Shown: one piece after another, positions 40,821 to 51,100 of the stretch
Position numbering within the stretch: the stretch's first letter is position 1
Layout: each line of letters opens with the position of its first letter
Source of the DNA: an uncultured bacterium
GTDB taxonomy: Bacteria; Bacteroidota; Bacteroidia; Bacteroidales; Marinifilaceae
Direction of reading: 5' to 3'
Length of the DNA stretch: 64,000 nt
Assembly: GCA_905216195.1 (NCBI GenBank)
Contig: CAJMSX010000006.1
Span: 1 to 64,000 of the forward strand
Program-made: the position numbers and the translations under genes
Notes under the pieces: generated by a model
The model's database searches: none
The model's input: the letters and a program-made list of their open reading frames with translations, nothing else
What the model was told of the DNA's origin: nothing

Positions 40821-41624
40821 TCAGCGGTCGAAACCCGGACGAAGAAATCCCGGAGCCTGGGGAAACCATTTCGATATATCGCGGCTCAACTGCTCCAGCA
40901 CCATAATGATGTGTTTTATCTCGGCTTCCACGGATGGACAATACAACAACAATACTTCCCAGGCTTTTACCGAATTTTCTATCCCATTCAAGGCCACTTT
41001 GGCAGAACCGTTGTAATCGTTTCTTTTCTCTTCTTCCGACATGGAGCTGTCCCCGCAATAATGACCGTATAAAGCCCGGCGCATTTTAATCGGAATCACA
41101 TCTACATTCCAATTGATAATATCCAAAGCTTCCGTGGTGTTTACTTCTCCTTCACAGCCTTTTTTCCAATCTTTCTCGTCGAGGATTCCAAAAACTTTTT
41201 CCAGACATTCGTCCGCCAAACTTTCGTAAATGAGACAGATTTTTACAATATCGGAAGTCTCGATCAGATAATGCACCTTTTCATTATCTTTTATCATACT
41301 ACAGAAATCATCCCGAAAAAATTCCCGGTCGATATTTTCCGTCTCGTATATATCTTCTACTTCCATTCCCCTTTCGTCCGCCAGTTCCTGCAAAACTTCA
41401 TAGGTAGAATCAAAAACATTTTTCAGTAATTCCCAGATGTTTTCGTGTTGCCGCAATATCTCATCCTTTAAATTCAGTTCCCCCTTTTCCTCGATTTTAC
41501 TTTTCATCATATAACTCAGACATCGCGTCGTCAATTTACACTTCTCACACCACCGATCACAATAATTGTAAATTCCTGGAACCAGACCGGCTTCCATCGA
41601 TTTTTTTAATTTTCTCTTTGACAC
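40821..41624 (-). CDS. Hypothetical protein with an N-terminal cysteine cluster
   Basis: A 267-residue soluble protein. The N-terminus holds CDRWCEKCKLTTRC (about 22-35), a spacing that could bind zinc or an Fe-S cluster. The remainder is predicted helical and acidic (LLKNVFDSTYEVLQELADER, IVKICLIYESLADECLEKVF, VKAWEVLLLYCPSVEAEIKH). I recognise no family. It is a single-gene transcript with a promoter-like box about 105 bp upstream, convergent with the AsmA-like gene. Confidence 0.7.
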   Translation of the reverse strand: MSKRKLKKSMEAGLVPGIYNYCDRWCEKCKLTTRCLSYMMKSKIEEKGELNLKDEILRQHENIWELLKNVFDSTYEVLQELADERGMEVEDIYETENIDREFFRDDFCSMIKDNEKVHYLIETSDIVKICLIYESLADECLEKVFGILDEKDWKKGCEGEVNTTEALDIINWNVDVIPIKMRRALYGHYCGDSSMSEEEKRNDYNGSAKVALNGIENSVKAWEVLLLYCPSVEAEIKHIIMVLEQLSRDISKWFPQAPGFLRPGFDR

Positions 41625-41728
41625 AATACAACTTGTTAATCGGTGTTAGCACCGGTTCAGTTAAATACTCTTAATACACACACACATCTGAGGTCTATTC
41701 ATAACCTACGTCAGCCGAAAATTCAGGA

Positions 41729-41736
41729 CAAAGATA
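41729..41736 (-). promoter_or_regulatory. -7 box of the Cys-cluster gene
   Basis: TATCTTTG on the minus strand, with TTTA 20 nt upstream (41757-41760). The remaining non-coding stretch to 42098 is AT-rich, then turns GC-richer near 41990 without a convincing frame. Confidence 0.45.
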
Positions 41737-42098
41737 GCGGATATCTGTCATATACGTAAAATATTTTTCCATTAATTTATAACAGATTGAAAATCAATTT
41801 ATGTAAAAAGTGTTATATGTATTTTATATTATAAAAATAAGTTATACATCTTAATAATGTACCTAAATAAAACCATAAATTTCCTGTTTTATTTGTAAAG
41901 TATCCCGATTTATTAAAAAATAGAGATATCCCGGATGAGGTTAGCTGGAAAAGTTCATAAACAACCCGCCGAGCCGTTTCCGCTGACGGCTTCGGGGGAG
42001 AAAAAACCGAAAAGAAAAAGAAGGAGTCCCTTTCGTACCCCCAATCGGGCCGAAAACCGAAATACGGGGAAAACCGACCGATCGTTGTCGAAAAAGAA

Positions 42099-44243
42099 CT
42101 ATTCTTCCGCCTGCCGCAGAGACAAACCGATCCTTTTTCTTATCTGATCCACTTGTATGACTTTTACGCGGATCTGCTGGTGGAGCACCAAAACTTCTGA
42201 CGGATTGGACACAAAGCGATCGGCCAGTTCCGAAATATGAATAAGTCCGTCCTGTTTTACTCCGATATCGACAAAAGCTCCGAAATTAGTGATATTGGTG
42301 ACGATTCCCGGTACGATCATTCCTTCCTCCAAGTCTTCGATTTTCGTAATTCCTTCGGCAAAAGAAAACACTTTAGCCATCGAACGCGGGTCTCTACCCG
42401 GTTTTTTCAATTCGTTTACCATATCTTTCAAGGTGGGCAGTCCGACCCGTGCATTGACATACCGGTTCAGGTCTATTTGATCACACAAAGCGGAGTTTCC
42501 GATCAGACGGAGCAATTCCACCCCCAGATCTTTCGCCATTTGTTCCGCTATGCTATAGGATTCCGGGTGAACCGAAGAATTGTCCAGCGGATTTGCCGCA
42601 CCTTCTATGCGGAGAAATCCGGCACATTGTTCGAAAGCCTTCGCTCCCATGCGTTTTATTTTTTTCAGTTCTTCCCGGCTTTTCACGGCTCCGTTTTCCC
42701 GAATATATTCCGCAATGTTTTCGGCCAATACGGGACCTAAACCCGATATACGCATCAGCAGGTACTTACCCGCGGAATTCACATTTACTCCCACACCGTT
42801 TACACAAGATTCCACAACCCGGTCGAGACTTTCTTTCAACTTATTCTGATCTACGTCGTGTTGATATTGTCCTACGCCGATCGATTTGGGTTCGATTTTC
42901 ACCAATTCCGCCAGCGGATCCATCAACCGTCTTCCGATAGAAACGGCTCCCCTCACCGTAATATCGTACCCGGGAAATTCTTCCCGGGCTATTGGAGAGG
43001 CGGAATAGATGGAGGCTCCGCTTTCACTGACGACGAAGACCTGGATCTTACGGTCGTACCGAATATTCCGGATGAAGTTTTCCGTTTCCCGTCCGGCCGT
43101 CCCGTTCCCGATAGCTATCGCCTGAATGTCGTAAGCAGCCACTAAAGCAGCAATTTTGGCGGCTGCTTGTCGGGATTCATTCCGGGGCGGGTGGGGATAG
43201 ATATTTTCATTGTGCAGCAATTTTCCCGTTTCATCCAGGCACACCACTTTGCAGCCGGTCCGGAAACCCGGATCGATAGCCAATATCCGTTTATTTCCCA
43301 AGGGAGGAGCCAATAGCAATTGCCGTAAATTGGAAGCGAATACCCGGATAGCCTCTTCGTCCGCTTTTTGTTTGGATAAGGCCATGTATTCCGTTTCAAT
43401 GGAAGGAAAAAGTAAACGTTTAAACGCATCCTTCAAGGCTATTCTCAGCTGTTCCGCACCGGGATTTTCTTTCCGGATGAAAATCCGTTCCAGTTTTTCC
43501 AAGGCTTCCGCTTCATCTATCCGGAGATTTAACCGGAGTATACCTTCACTTTCTCCCCTTCTCACCGCCAACATCCGGTGAGAAGGACAATTTTTCAGTA
43601 ATTCGGAAAACTCGAAATAATCCCGGAATTTCTCCCCTTCTTCTTCTTTTCCTTTTACAACGCGGGATTGAATGAGTGCCGTCTTCTCCACGAGTTGTCT
43701 CAGCAGACGGCGTGCCCGTTCCGTTTCGTTCATCCATTCCGCAACAATATCCCGGGCGCCCTCCAGGGCTTCTTCGGCATCTTTTATTTCCCCGTTTACA
43801 TAGCGTTCTGCCCAAGAGAACGGGTCTCCGTTCTCCTGCCGCATCAGCAAAGCGGCAAGAGGTTCCAGTCCTTTTGCTTTAGCTTTCGAAGCCCGGGTTT
43901 GCTTTTTCGGTTTAAAGGGCAAATAGAGGTCTTCCAGCGCTCGGATATCCAAGCAAGTGCGGATTTGTTCTTCGAGCGCCGAAGTCATTTTTTCCTGTTG
44001 CCGGATGGTATCCGCAATAAAAATTTTACGTTTCTCCAACTCCCGGAATTGTTCGTACCTCTCTCTTATCTCCGTGATTTGGACTTCATCCATACAACCG
44101 GTCATCTCTTTCCGATAACGAGCGATAAAAGGAATAGTCGCTCCTTCGTCGAATAATTTCAATAAATTTTGTACATATTTGCCGGCAATTCCGGACTTTC
44201 CGGTTATGAACTCTACCGGATCCACACTATATTCCGTATTCAT
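42099..44243 (-). CDS. tex: Tex-family S1 RNA-binding protein
   Basis: A 714-residue cytoplasmic protein, full length for Tex. Domains in order: N-terminal helical bundle (LLKLFDEGATIPFIARYRKE), a YqgF/RNase H-like core (ILAIDPGFRTGCKVVCLDET, IAIGNGTAGRETENFIRNI), helix-hairpin-helix motifs (YLLMRISGLGPVLAENIAEY, LKKIKRMGAKAFEQCAGFLR) and a C-terminal S1 domain (GMIVPGIVTNITNFGAFVDI). Tex binds nucleic acids and influences transcription. It is divergent from the LolD gene with about 108 bp between starts. Confidence 0.95.
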   Translation of the reverse strand: MNTEYSVDPVEFITGKSGIAGKYVQNLLKLFDEGATIPFIARYRKEMTGCMDEVQITEIRERYEQFRELEKRKIFIADTIRQQEKMTSALEEQIRTCLDIRALEDLYLPFKPKKQTRASKAKAKGLEPLAALLMRQENGDPFSWAERYVNGEIKDAEEALEGARDIVAEWMNETERARRLLRQLVEKTALIQSRVVKGKEEEGEKFRDYFEFSELLKNCPSHRMLAVRRGESEGILRLNLRIDEAEALEKLERIFIRKENPGAEQLRIALKDAFKRLLFPSIETEYMALSKQKADEEAIRVFASNLRQLLLAPPLGNKRILAIDPGFRTGCKVVCLDETGKLLHNENIYPHPPRNESRQAAAKIAALVAAYDIQAIAIGNGTAGRETENFIRNIRYDRKIQVFVVSESGASIYSASPIAREEFPGYDITVRGAVSIGRRLMDPLAELVKIEPKSIGVGQYQHDVDQNKLKESLDRVVESCVNGVGVNVNSAGKYLLMRISGLGPVLAENIAEYIRENGAVKSREELKKIKRMGAKAFEQCAGFLRIEGAANPLDNSSVHPESYSIAEQMAKDLGVELLRLIGNSALCDQIDLNRYVNARVGLPTLKDMVNELKKPGRDPRSMAKVFSFAEGITKIEDLEEGMIVPGIVTNITNFGAFVDIGVKQDGLIHISELADRFVSNPSEVLVLHQQIRVKVIQVDQIRKRIGLSLRQAEE

Positions 44244-44351
44244 TTTTATGTTTTCGGTAAATACCCCTCGATTTTTGAAAACAAAAATACAAGTTCTAAC
44301 GTTTATTACCTATCTTTACAAGCCGATAAATCAAAAGCAGCGCAAGATTTC

Positions 44352-45002
44352 ATGATCAAAGTTAAAAATATCCGGAAAAGTTACGGGGAACTGGAAGTAC
44401 TGAAAGGCATCGATATGTCGGTAGCCGAAAAGGAAATCGTCACTATTGTGGGAGCCAGCGGAGCCGGTAAGACCACTCTTTTACACATCATGGGGACGCT
44501 CGACTCTCCGGACAGCGGGGAAATATGGTTTGATAACGACAATATCGCTACCCTCACCCCCAATAAACTGGCCAATTTCCGGAATCACAACATCGGATTC
44601 GTTTTTCAGTTCCATTATCTGTTGCCTGAGTTCACAGCTTTGGAAAATGTCTGCATGCCGGCCTGGATCAGCGGAGCTTCTAAAAAAGAAGCGGAAAAAA
44701 GAGCGGCAGAACTGTTGGAGCTGCTGGGACTCCAGGAAAGGATTTCACACAAGCCGAATGAACTGTCGGGAGGGGAACAACAACGGGTATCGGTAGCCCG
44801 GGCCCTGATCAACCGACCCCGTATTATTCTGGCCGACGAACCTTCCGGCAATCTCGATACTCAAACCAAAGGCGATTTGCACCGCTTGTTTTTCACTTTA
44901 CGGAAAGAATTGGGACAAACTTTCGTGATTGTAACTCACGATGCGGAACTGGCAGGTATGTCAGACCGTCAAATCCGTCTGTGTGACGGAAAAATTATTT
45001 AA
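44352..45002 (+). CDS. lolD: LolD-type ABC transporter ATPase
   Basis: A 216-residue ATPase starting MIKVKNIRKSYGELEVLKGI; the open frame extends far upstream but overlaps Tex, so the ATG at 44352 is chosen. Walker A GASGAGKTTLLH, signature LSGGEQQRVSVARAL, Walker B IILADEPSGNLD and switch His VIVTHDAEL are all present. It belongs to the LolD/MacB/FtsE group, with lipoprotein release from the inner membrane the most likely role. The permease gene is not adjacent, as is common in Bacteroidota. Confidence 0.9.
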   Translation: MIKVKNIRKSYGELEVLKGIDMSVAEKEIVTIVGASGAGKTTLLHIMGTLDSPDSGEIWFDNDNIATLTPNKLANFRNHNIGFVFQFHYLLPEFTALENVCMPAWISGASKKEAEKRAAELLELLGLQERISHKPNELSGGEQQRVSVARALINRPRIILADEPSGNLDTQTKGDLHRLFFTLRKELGQTFVIVTHDAELAGMSDRQIRLCDGKII

Positions 45003-45093
45003 AATTATGCAGGCAAAGATAAATTTAAAGTAATAATCCGGAGTAAATCAGTAGAATTTGCCATTTTTTATCTTAAAATATTCGCTTTTCTTT

Positions 45094-45101
45094 TATCTTT
45101 G
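45094..45101 (+). promoter_or_regulatory. -7 box of the FKBP gene pair
   Basis: TATCTTTG, 35 nt before the ATG at 45136, fits TAnnTTTG. No TTTG at the matching -33 distance. Confidence 0.45.
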
Positions 45102-45135
45102 CGTGATTTTAATATAAAAACTTAATACCCATTGA

Positions 45136-45738
45136 ATGAAATATTCTGACAACCTTGGCAAAATAAGCTACAGTTTGGGACTGAGCATCGCCAGCAACAT
45201 GATCTCTTCAGGAGTAAAAACCATCAATGCCGAAGCATTCAACGAGGCGATGTCGACTGTATTTTCCGGAAATATGCCGGAAATTATGCCGGACGAAGCC
45301 AACAAAATTTTACAGGACTTTTTTAATCAGTTGCAAAACGAAAAAGGGGCGACCGCCAAAGAAGCCGGAGAAAAATTCTTGACGGAAAACAAAAAGAAAG
45401 AAGGAGTCATCACTTTACAAAGCGGACTGCAATACAAAATATTGAAAAACGGAAACGGACCGAAACCCGGAGCCGGCGATACCGTAAAATGCCACTATGA
45501 AGGCCGGCTGATCGACGGAACGGTTTTTGACTCTTCCATCCGGAGAGGCGAACCGGCAGAATTTCCGGTAAACGGAGTGATTGCAGGATGGGTGGAGGCC
45601 TTACAACTTATGAATACCGGCTCCAAATGGCAATTGTATATTCCTTCGGAACTGGCTTACGGAGCAAGAGGGGCCGGACAATCCATCGGACCGAATGAAA
45701 CCCTGGTTTTTGACGTTGAACTCTTAGATATCATTTAA
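45136..45738 (+). CDS. FKBP-type peptidyl-prolyl isomerase
   Basis: A 200-residue protein without a signal peptide. The N-terminal dimerisation domain (LGKISYSLGLSIASNMISSG) precedes a C-terminal FKBP domain (VKCHYEGRLIDGTVFDSSIR, FPVNGVIAGWVEALQLMNTG, PNETLVFDVELLDI). The lack of an export signal suggests a cytoplasmic chaperone, unlike its neighbour. The two FKBP genes are 17 bp apart and probably arose by duplication. Confidence 0.92.
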   Translation: MKYSDNLGKISYSLGLSIASNMISSGVKTINAEAFNEAMSTVFSGNMPEIMPDEANKILQDFFNQLQNEKGATAKEAGEKFLTENKKKEGVITLQSGLQYKILKNGNGPKPGAGDTVKCHYEGRLIDGTVFDSSIRRGEPAEFPVNGVIAGWVEALQLMNTGSKWQLYIPSELAYGARGAGQSIGPNETLVFDVELLDII

Positions 45739-45755
45739 TTATAAATCTTTAAACA

Positions 45756-46478
45756 ATGAATGCAAAAAATTTAGTATTAACCTTAGCGGTAGGCGCATTG
45801 GCTTTAAGTAGCTGTAACAGCGGAGTGAACTCCACCACCGCTTCCTTGAAAACCGCCACCGATAGTGTGAGTTATTACATCGGTTATATGTATGGTACGA
45901 CTATTCAGCGCAACGGCCTGAAAGATCCGAATATGAAGGCTATCGTAGCCGGGATGAACGCCGCTATCCAGAAAAAAGAAACCGGTACGGATCTGCAGAA
46001 AATGCAAATGTATATCGGTACTTACATGCAACAACTGGCTATGAAACAAGCGGAAGATAACCTGAAAAACGGGAAAGAATTCTTGGCTAAAAACGCCAAA
46101 AAATCAGGTATAGATACCCTATCCGACGGTATTCAATACAAAGTACTGAAAAAAGGAGACGGCCCTACTCCTTCCGCTACGGACCTGGTAAAAGTACATT
46201 ATAAGGGAACACTCATCGACGGAAGCGAATTCGATTCTTCTTATAAAAGAGGCGAACCGGCTCAATTCCAATTGAACCAAGTGATCCCGGGATGGAGTAA
46301 AGCTTTACAGCATATGCCCGTCGGATCGAAGTGGCAAATTTTCCTGCCTTCCGATCAAGCCTACGGCCCCCGGGGTGCAGGCGGTATTATCGGACCGAAC
46401 GAAACCCTGATTTTTGAAGTGGAATTATTGGATATCGTTCAACCCCAACTTGAAGGAACGGATGCGGACCAGAAATAA
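45756..46478 (+). CDS. FKBP-type isomerase, lipoprotein
   Basis: A 240-residue paralogue of the preceding gene with an SPII signal (GALALSSC), so it is anchored in the envelope. The dimerisation region (TDSVSYYIGYMYGTTIQRNG) and FKBP domain (VKVHYKGTLIDGSEFDSSYK, VIPGWSKALQHMPVGSKWQI, PNETLIFEVELLDIV) are complete. It likely helps fold outer-membrane or surface proteins. The transcript ends at a strong terminator at 46501. Confidence 0.93.
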   Translation: MNAKNLVLTLAVGALALSSCNSGVNSTTASLKTATDSVSYYIGYMYGTTIQRNGLKDPNMKAIVAGMNAAIQKKETGTDLQKMQMYIGTYMQQLAMKQAEDNLKNGKEFLAKNAKKSGIDTLSDGIQYKVLKKGDGPTPSATDLVKVHYKGTLIDGSEFDSSYKRGEPAQFQLNQVIPGWSKALQHMPVGSKWQIFLPSDQAYGPRGAGGIIGPNETLIFEVELLDIVQPQLEGTDADQK

Positions 46479-46500
46479 GTACGCTTAATAAACGATTTAA

Positions 46501-46540
46501 AAGAAGCCGTTAAAAATCTTTTTGGCGGCTTCTTTTTTTT
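46501..46540 (+). terminator. Strong rho-independent terminator
   Basis: AAGAAGCCG (46501-46509) pairs with CGGCTTCTT (46526-46534), followed by T6 or more. It ends the FKBP pair. Confidence 0.85.
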
Positions 46541-46634
46541 CCTCCCGGTGCCGAAGCCCGGCTAAAAAATATTACCTTTGCGGAACATTCGGCAACACCG
46601 AAATCTTTTCACCTTATTTATACTGTAACCGATT

Positions 46635-47009
46635 ATGAATTACGAAATTAACGGGAAACTCATCTTTAAAGAAGATACCCAGCATATCAGCGAAAGATTC
46701 CAGAAAAGGGAATTTGTCATCGAAGTGGAAAACGAAAAGAATCCGCAATGGAATGATTTTGTAAAAATCCAGCTCATCCAGGATCGTTGCGATTTACTGG
46801 AGAACATCGATTTGAACGAAAATATAAAAGTATACTTTAACGTCCGGGGAAGAAAATGGGAAAACAAAGGACAGATTTCTTATTTTACCAACCTGGAGGG
46901 ATGGAGAATTGAAAAAATACAACCTCAGGCCCCGGAATCCATGCCGGTTCCGGAATATAGCGTAGAAGATATTCCTCCCGCCCCGGAAGCTGACGACCTT
47001 CCGTTTTAA
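46635..47009 (+). CDS. DUF3127 protein
   Basis: A 124-residue OB-fold-like protein with the DUF3127 pattern (FQKREFVIEVENEKNPQWND, FVKIQLIQDRCDLLENID, IKVYFNVRGRKWENKGQISY) and an acidic tail ending in DDLPF, reminiscent of the SSB-type C-terminal tip. The family is common in Bacteroidota and is presumed to bind single-stranded nucleic acid, but this is unproven. A -7 box TACCTTTG lies at 46573-46580. Confidence 0.85.
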   Translation: MNYEINGKLIFKEDTQHISERFQKREFVIEVENEKNPQWNDFVKIQLIQDRCDLLENIDLNENIKVYFNVRGRKWENKGQISYFTNLEGWRIEKIQPQAPESMPVPEYSVEDIPPAPEADDLPF

Positions 47010-47012
47010 TCT

Positions 47013-47093
47013 CCGGAAAACTTTTCCGGTAGGGCCTGCCGCCGCTCTTATTTTTTCGGAACCGATACTCCGCTTAAAAAATAAGACCGGCGG
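47013..47093. terminator. Bidirectional terminator region
   Basis: Two hairpins between convergent genes: CCGGAAAA/TTTTCCGG (47013-47029) and CCGCCG..CTTATTTTTT / AAAAAATAAG..CGGCGG (47039-47093). The second carries A and T tracts on both sides, so it can work both ways. Confidence 0.75.
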
Positions 47094-47107
47094 TATTCTT
47101 TACGATT

Positions 47108-47947
47108 TCAATCTTCCGTTTTTAAACGGAGTTCTTCCTCTTGAAGCTCGATAATCCCCTGTTTGTATAAAGCTCCGATAGCTTTTTTATAATTCTTTTT
47201 GCTGCAACCGAATAATTGATAAATCATCTCGGGAGAACTTTTATCGGACACATCCAAAGCGCCTCCGTTATCCCGTATCTTTTTGAGTATTTGTTGAGAC
47301 AGCAAAGCAATCTGGTCATATCCCGGTTTCTGCAAGACGAGATCGATTTTACCGTCCGGACGAATTTCTTTAATATAAGCTTTCAATTTTTGCCCGATCC
47401 GCAAAGGCTGAAAGATTTCATTCCGATAGATCACGCCCCAATGAGCGTAATTTACGATTACGGCATATCCTAAATCCGTAGGCCGGGCGATGAGGACATC
47501 TACTTCCTGCCAGGGTTCGTAATCGGGGGGAGTGCGGTCCAGGTATTTTTCAATTTTAGCCGTGGCTACGATCCGGTCGGTCTCCTCATCTACATAGGCA
47601 TATACCAAATACGAACGTCCTTCTTCCATGCGCACCCGCTGTTCCCGGAAAGGGACCAAAAGGTCTTTCCGCAACCCCCAATCTAAAAAAGCGCCCGTCT
47701 TACTCACCGATACCACCTTCATATAAGCAAATTCCCCCACCAGGATCTCAGGGGTCTCGGTCGTAGCAATAATCCGGTCTTCGGAATCAAAATAGATGAA
47801 AACTTTCAGCGAATCGTCCGGGAAACAATTCTGCGGAACATATTCATTCGGCAAAAGTATTTCTCCCCTTTCCTCTCCGTCGAGATACACTCCGAAATCC
47901 ACTACTTTTACTACCGTAAGGGTATTGTATTTTCCTATTTTAATCAT
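47108..47947 (-). CDS. CvfB-like S1 RNA-binding protein
   Basis: A 279-residue cytoplasmic protein with three S1-like barrels (YNTLTVVKVVDFGVYLDGEE, EFAYMKVVSVSKTGAFLDWG, IGQKLKAYIKEIRPDGKIDL) and a C-terminal winged helix (MIYQLFGCSKKNYKKAIGAL, YKQGIIELQEEEL). This layout is that of CvfB/YitL proteins, which bind RNA and affect virulence or growth in Firmicutes. Single gene, monocistronic. Confidence 0.9.
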   Translation of the reverse strand: MIKIGKYNTLTVVKVVDFGVYLDGEERGEILLPNEYVPQNCFPDDSLKVFIYFDSEDRIIATTETPEILVGEFAYMKVVSVSKTGAFLDWGLRKDLLVPFREQRVRMEEGRSYLVYAYVDEETDRIVATAKIEKYLDRTPPDYEPWQEVDVLIARPTDLGYAVIVNYAHWGVIYRNEIFQPLRIGQKLKAYIKEIRPDGKIDLVLQKPGYDQIALLSQQILKKIRDNGGALDVSDKSSPEMIYQLFGCSKKNYKKAIGALYKQGIIELQEEELRLKTED

Positions 47948-48095
47948 AATCCGTATTTTGTGTCAAAGGTAATACAAACCGGAGGCAGAACCAAATTTAT
48001 TCGAATTTTGCCCTGAGAGGGTGATTTTATTTTACACTGGCCAGGGCTAGCCTATCCTAAATAAAACCGGCAGAAAAGAGGAGCCGCTAAAAAAA

Positions 48096-48120
48096 CGATT
48101 CCGGGAGATTCCCGGAATCG
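48096..48120 (-). terminator. Terminator of the flavoprotein gene
   Basis: CGATTCCGGGA (48096-48106) and TCCCGGAATCG (48110-48120), perfect 11-bp stem and 3-nt loop. On the minus strand it is followed by T7. Confidence 0.85.
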
Positions 48121-48132
48121 CAAATTGAATTT

Positions 48133-51100
48133 TTATTTAAACGCTTTCTCCGAAAGTCCCGGACCGTTTAATTTCAACTGATCGAAATATTCGGGTACGC
48201 TACGTCCCATCAGCTTATCCACGTACATTTTGGCAATATACTGAGAAAGCATAAAACCGTGTCCCCGCATGCCGACGAACAATCCCAATTCGGGATCTAC
48301 GATATACCGGGGTTCCGTGTAATATCCCGACCACACGGCCTGTATGCCGACTCCGGCCAAATCCGGAATCCACTCCACAAACATTTCACTGACGATTTCC
48401 AAAAATGCTTTAGTGTTGATTTTCAGATTTTTATCAATACGCATGGCATCCAATTTAGGAGAAGCGCAACCGATAATCTGGCCGGTATGAGCAATTTGCT
48501 GGCCGTAGACGGCAGAGAAGCCCTTATAATCCTGGCGATCGATCAGCATATCGAGGTTAGTGCCGTTCTTTCCGAGCATAGGCAGGCGGCGCGTAATGAA
48601 AGCCTGGTGACGTACGGGATAGAGACCGGCATCGATGCCCATGCTGTCGCACAGTTTACCGGCTTCGCCCCCCAGAGCGTTGACAAAGTGTTCCGTGCGG
48701 TATTCAATGTATTTTTTATCGTGTGTGAGCACCAGTACGCTGGTGTATTTCCCGTCCCGGACCGCCTCGATCACCCGGCAATCTTCTTTCACGGTTCCTC
48801 CGGCCGCGATACCGATATTACGGATAAGGTCGACCACTTTTCCCGGGGTGGCTTGCCAGCAATCGTCTGTCACCAGGGCCGCCAGGTATTTTTTCGATTT
48901 CGGGTTAAAATAAGGCGATATTTCTTCCCGGAATTGTTTCGGGGCGACCATTTCGGCCTTAGACCAGGCTTTACTGGCTTCCAAAGCTTTATAAGTAGCC
49001 TCGTCATGAGCAAAGTTTATGTATTTAATAGGCCGGTAATCGATATTGGACAAATATTGTAATTCTTTGAAAATAGCATGATTTTTAGCTGCGATTTCAG
49101 CAAGTTCCGGCAAGGAAAAAGCCGTACGTCCGCCGCCGATATTTCTCCAGGAAGAACCCCGGTCGGCATTGACCAGTACCGGATTCATTCCGGCTTCGGC
49201 CATATAACGGAACAGAGAACTTCCGGCCATACCGCCGCCGGCAATCAAGGCCCCCACTTCTATTTTCTTGAAGTTTTCCCGGTTGGCTACCAGGTATTCG
49301 TCTCCCTTTTTCGCCGGATGCAGTTCTCCCAGCGTCAGTTGATTGGAAAGCGGGGCCCGGGGGGTGGCATCTCCCGTCAGTTCGATTCCCCGGCTTCTCA
49401 GCGCCTGACGCAAACGCGGTATACAACGCTTGCCCCGGCAAGGTCCCATACCCAGATGGGTCGTATGCTTGATTTCATCTATCGAAATAAAAGCCCGGTC
49501 TCCCACCACCTGCAATACTTCTTCCAGTTTCACATCATCGCAATGGCAAATGTAGGTGGGTCCTTCGACATCCCGCAACAGAGGTTTGAGATGTAAAGGC
49601 TCAGGATAATTTTCTTTCACGACGAATCCCCTCACACGGGTTAATTCTTCCCCTTGTATGGTCAGGGATTTTACGCGGGCCACATTGGTTTTATTCGGTT
49701 TCCTCAGGATTTTTTCAATCACTCCCTCTCCCAGTTTTTCTCCGTTATTGTTGACCAGAAATACTTCCTGCCCTTCCTTAGCCTCGTATTCGATGGGCAA
49801 AAATAAGGTGTCTTTTTTCAAATGATACCCGAAAATAGCTAATCCCGGACATTGGTACACGCATTCCATACAGCCGATGCACTTATCGTAATCGACTACG
49901 GGAACGGAAGAAGTAGACGACTTGGTAATCGCCCCGTGCGGACAGGCAAAGGAACAAGGATTACAGGCGAACCCATACAAACAGTCGGCCTGTACGAACC
50001 CTCTTTTCATCATGCGTTCTTTTTCCGGCAAATGAGGTTCATCCAATATCTGCACCGGATGTTGCTGGGAATCGATATATTCCTTCGACAACACCAGGTA
50101 ATCGTCGTAATTTATCCTTACTCCCAACTCCATCATGATCTGCATGGCCGTGTGTTTCCCTTTCAGCACGGCACTGGTTCCCTCTCCGATACGAATGGCG
50201 TCGCCTGCCGCAAAACAACGGGCGCCGAATACTTCTTTTCCTTTGGTCCACAATTGGTTATCCGAAATCAAACCGGTACAGATATTAATCACATCGATTC
50301 CCTCGATAATTTTTTCCGTTCCCGGTATCGGCTTAAAGTTTTCACACTGAGCGATCACGGCCCCTACGATACCGTCTTTATTCTTATTGGGAATAGCTTT
50401 CAGCAATATATGGGAAGTCATAATGGGAATAGCCAGCCTTCTGACCCGGTTAGCCTGCACGGGAAAACCGCCTTCTTTCGGCAAAGCCTCGATAATCGCT
50501 TTTACATGGGCTCCCGCCTGCATCAACTGATAAGAGGTCAGATAGCCTATATTACCGGCTCCTACGGTCAACACATTCTTCCCCAACAGGGTAAGTTCGT
50601 TATTCATCATTTTCTGTACGACGGCAGCCGTATATACTCCCGGCAGATCGTCATTTTCAAAAGCCGGCATAAAGGGCACCGCACCCGTAGCCACGACCAG
50701 ATAATCGGCATCTACAAAAAAGATTTCTTCCGTCAGCACATTTTTTACGGCAACCCGTTTTCCTTCCAATAAATCCCAAACCGTAGAATTCAGGTAGATC
50801 CCGTCCATATTTTCTCCGGCCAGCGTTTTGGCAATATCGAATCCGCGCATTCCGCCGAAACGTTTCTCTTTTTCAAAAAAGAAAAACTGATGGGTTTGCA
50901 TCGTGAATTGTCCTCCGATCTTATCGTTATTATCGATAACGATATTGTCCACCCCGTATTTGTTAAATTCTTCGCGTACAGCCAATCCCGCAGGACCGGC
51001 TCCGATAATAATCACCGTCGTCCGCAAAATCCTCTTTTTGTCAATCCGTTCGTTCCCCTTTTCCTGAGGCATAAAATTCTCCGGTCTTTCCTGCACCTCT

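Noticed and set aside
49852..50772. A 306-codon plus-strand frame opposite the flavoprotein gene
   Set aside because: The opposite strand encodes well-defined FAD and Fe-S domains; the plus frame has unlikely composition and no motif.
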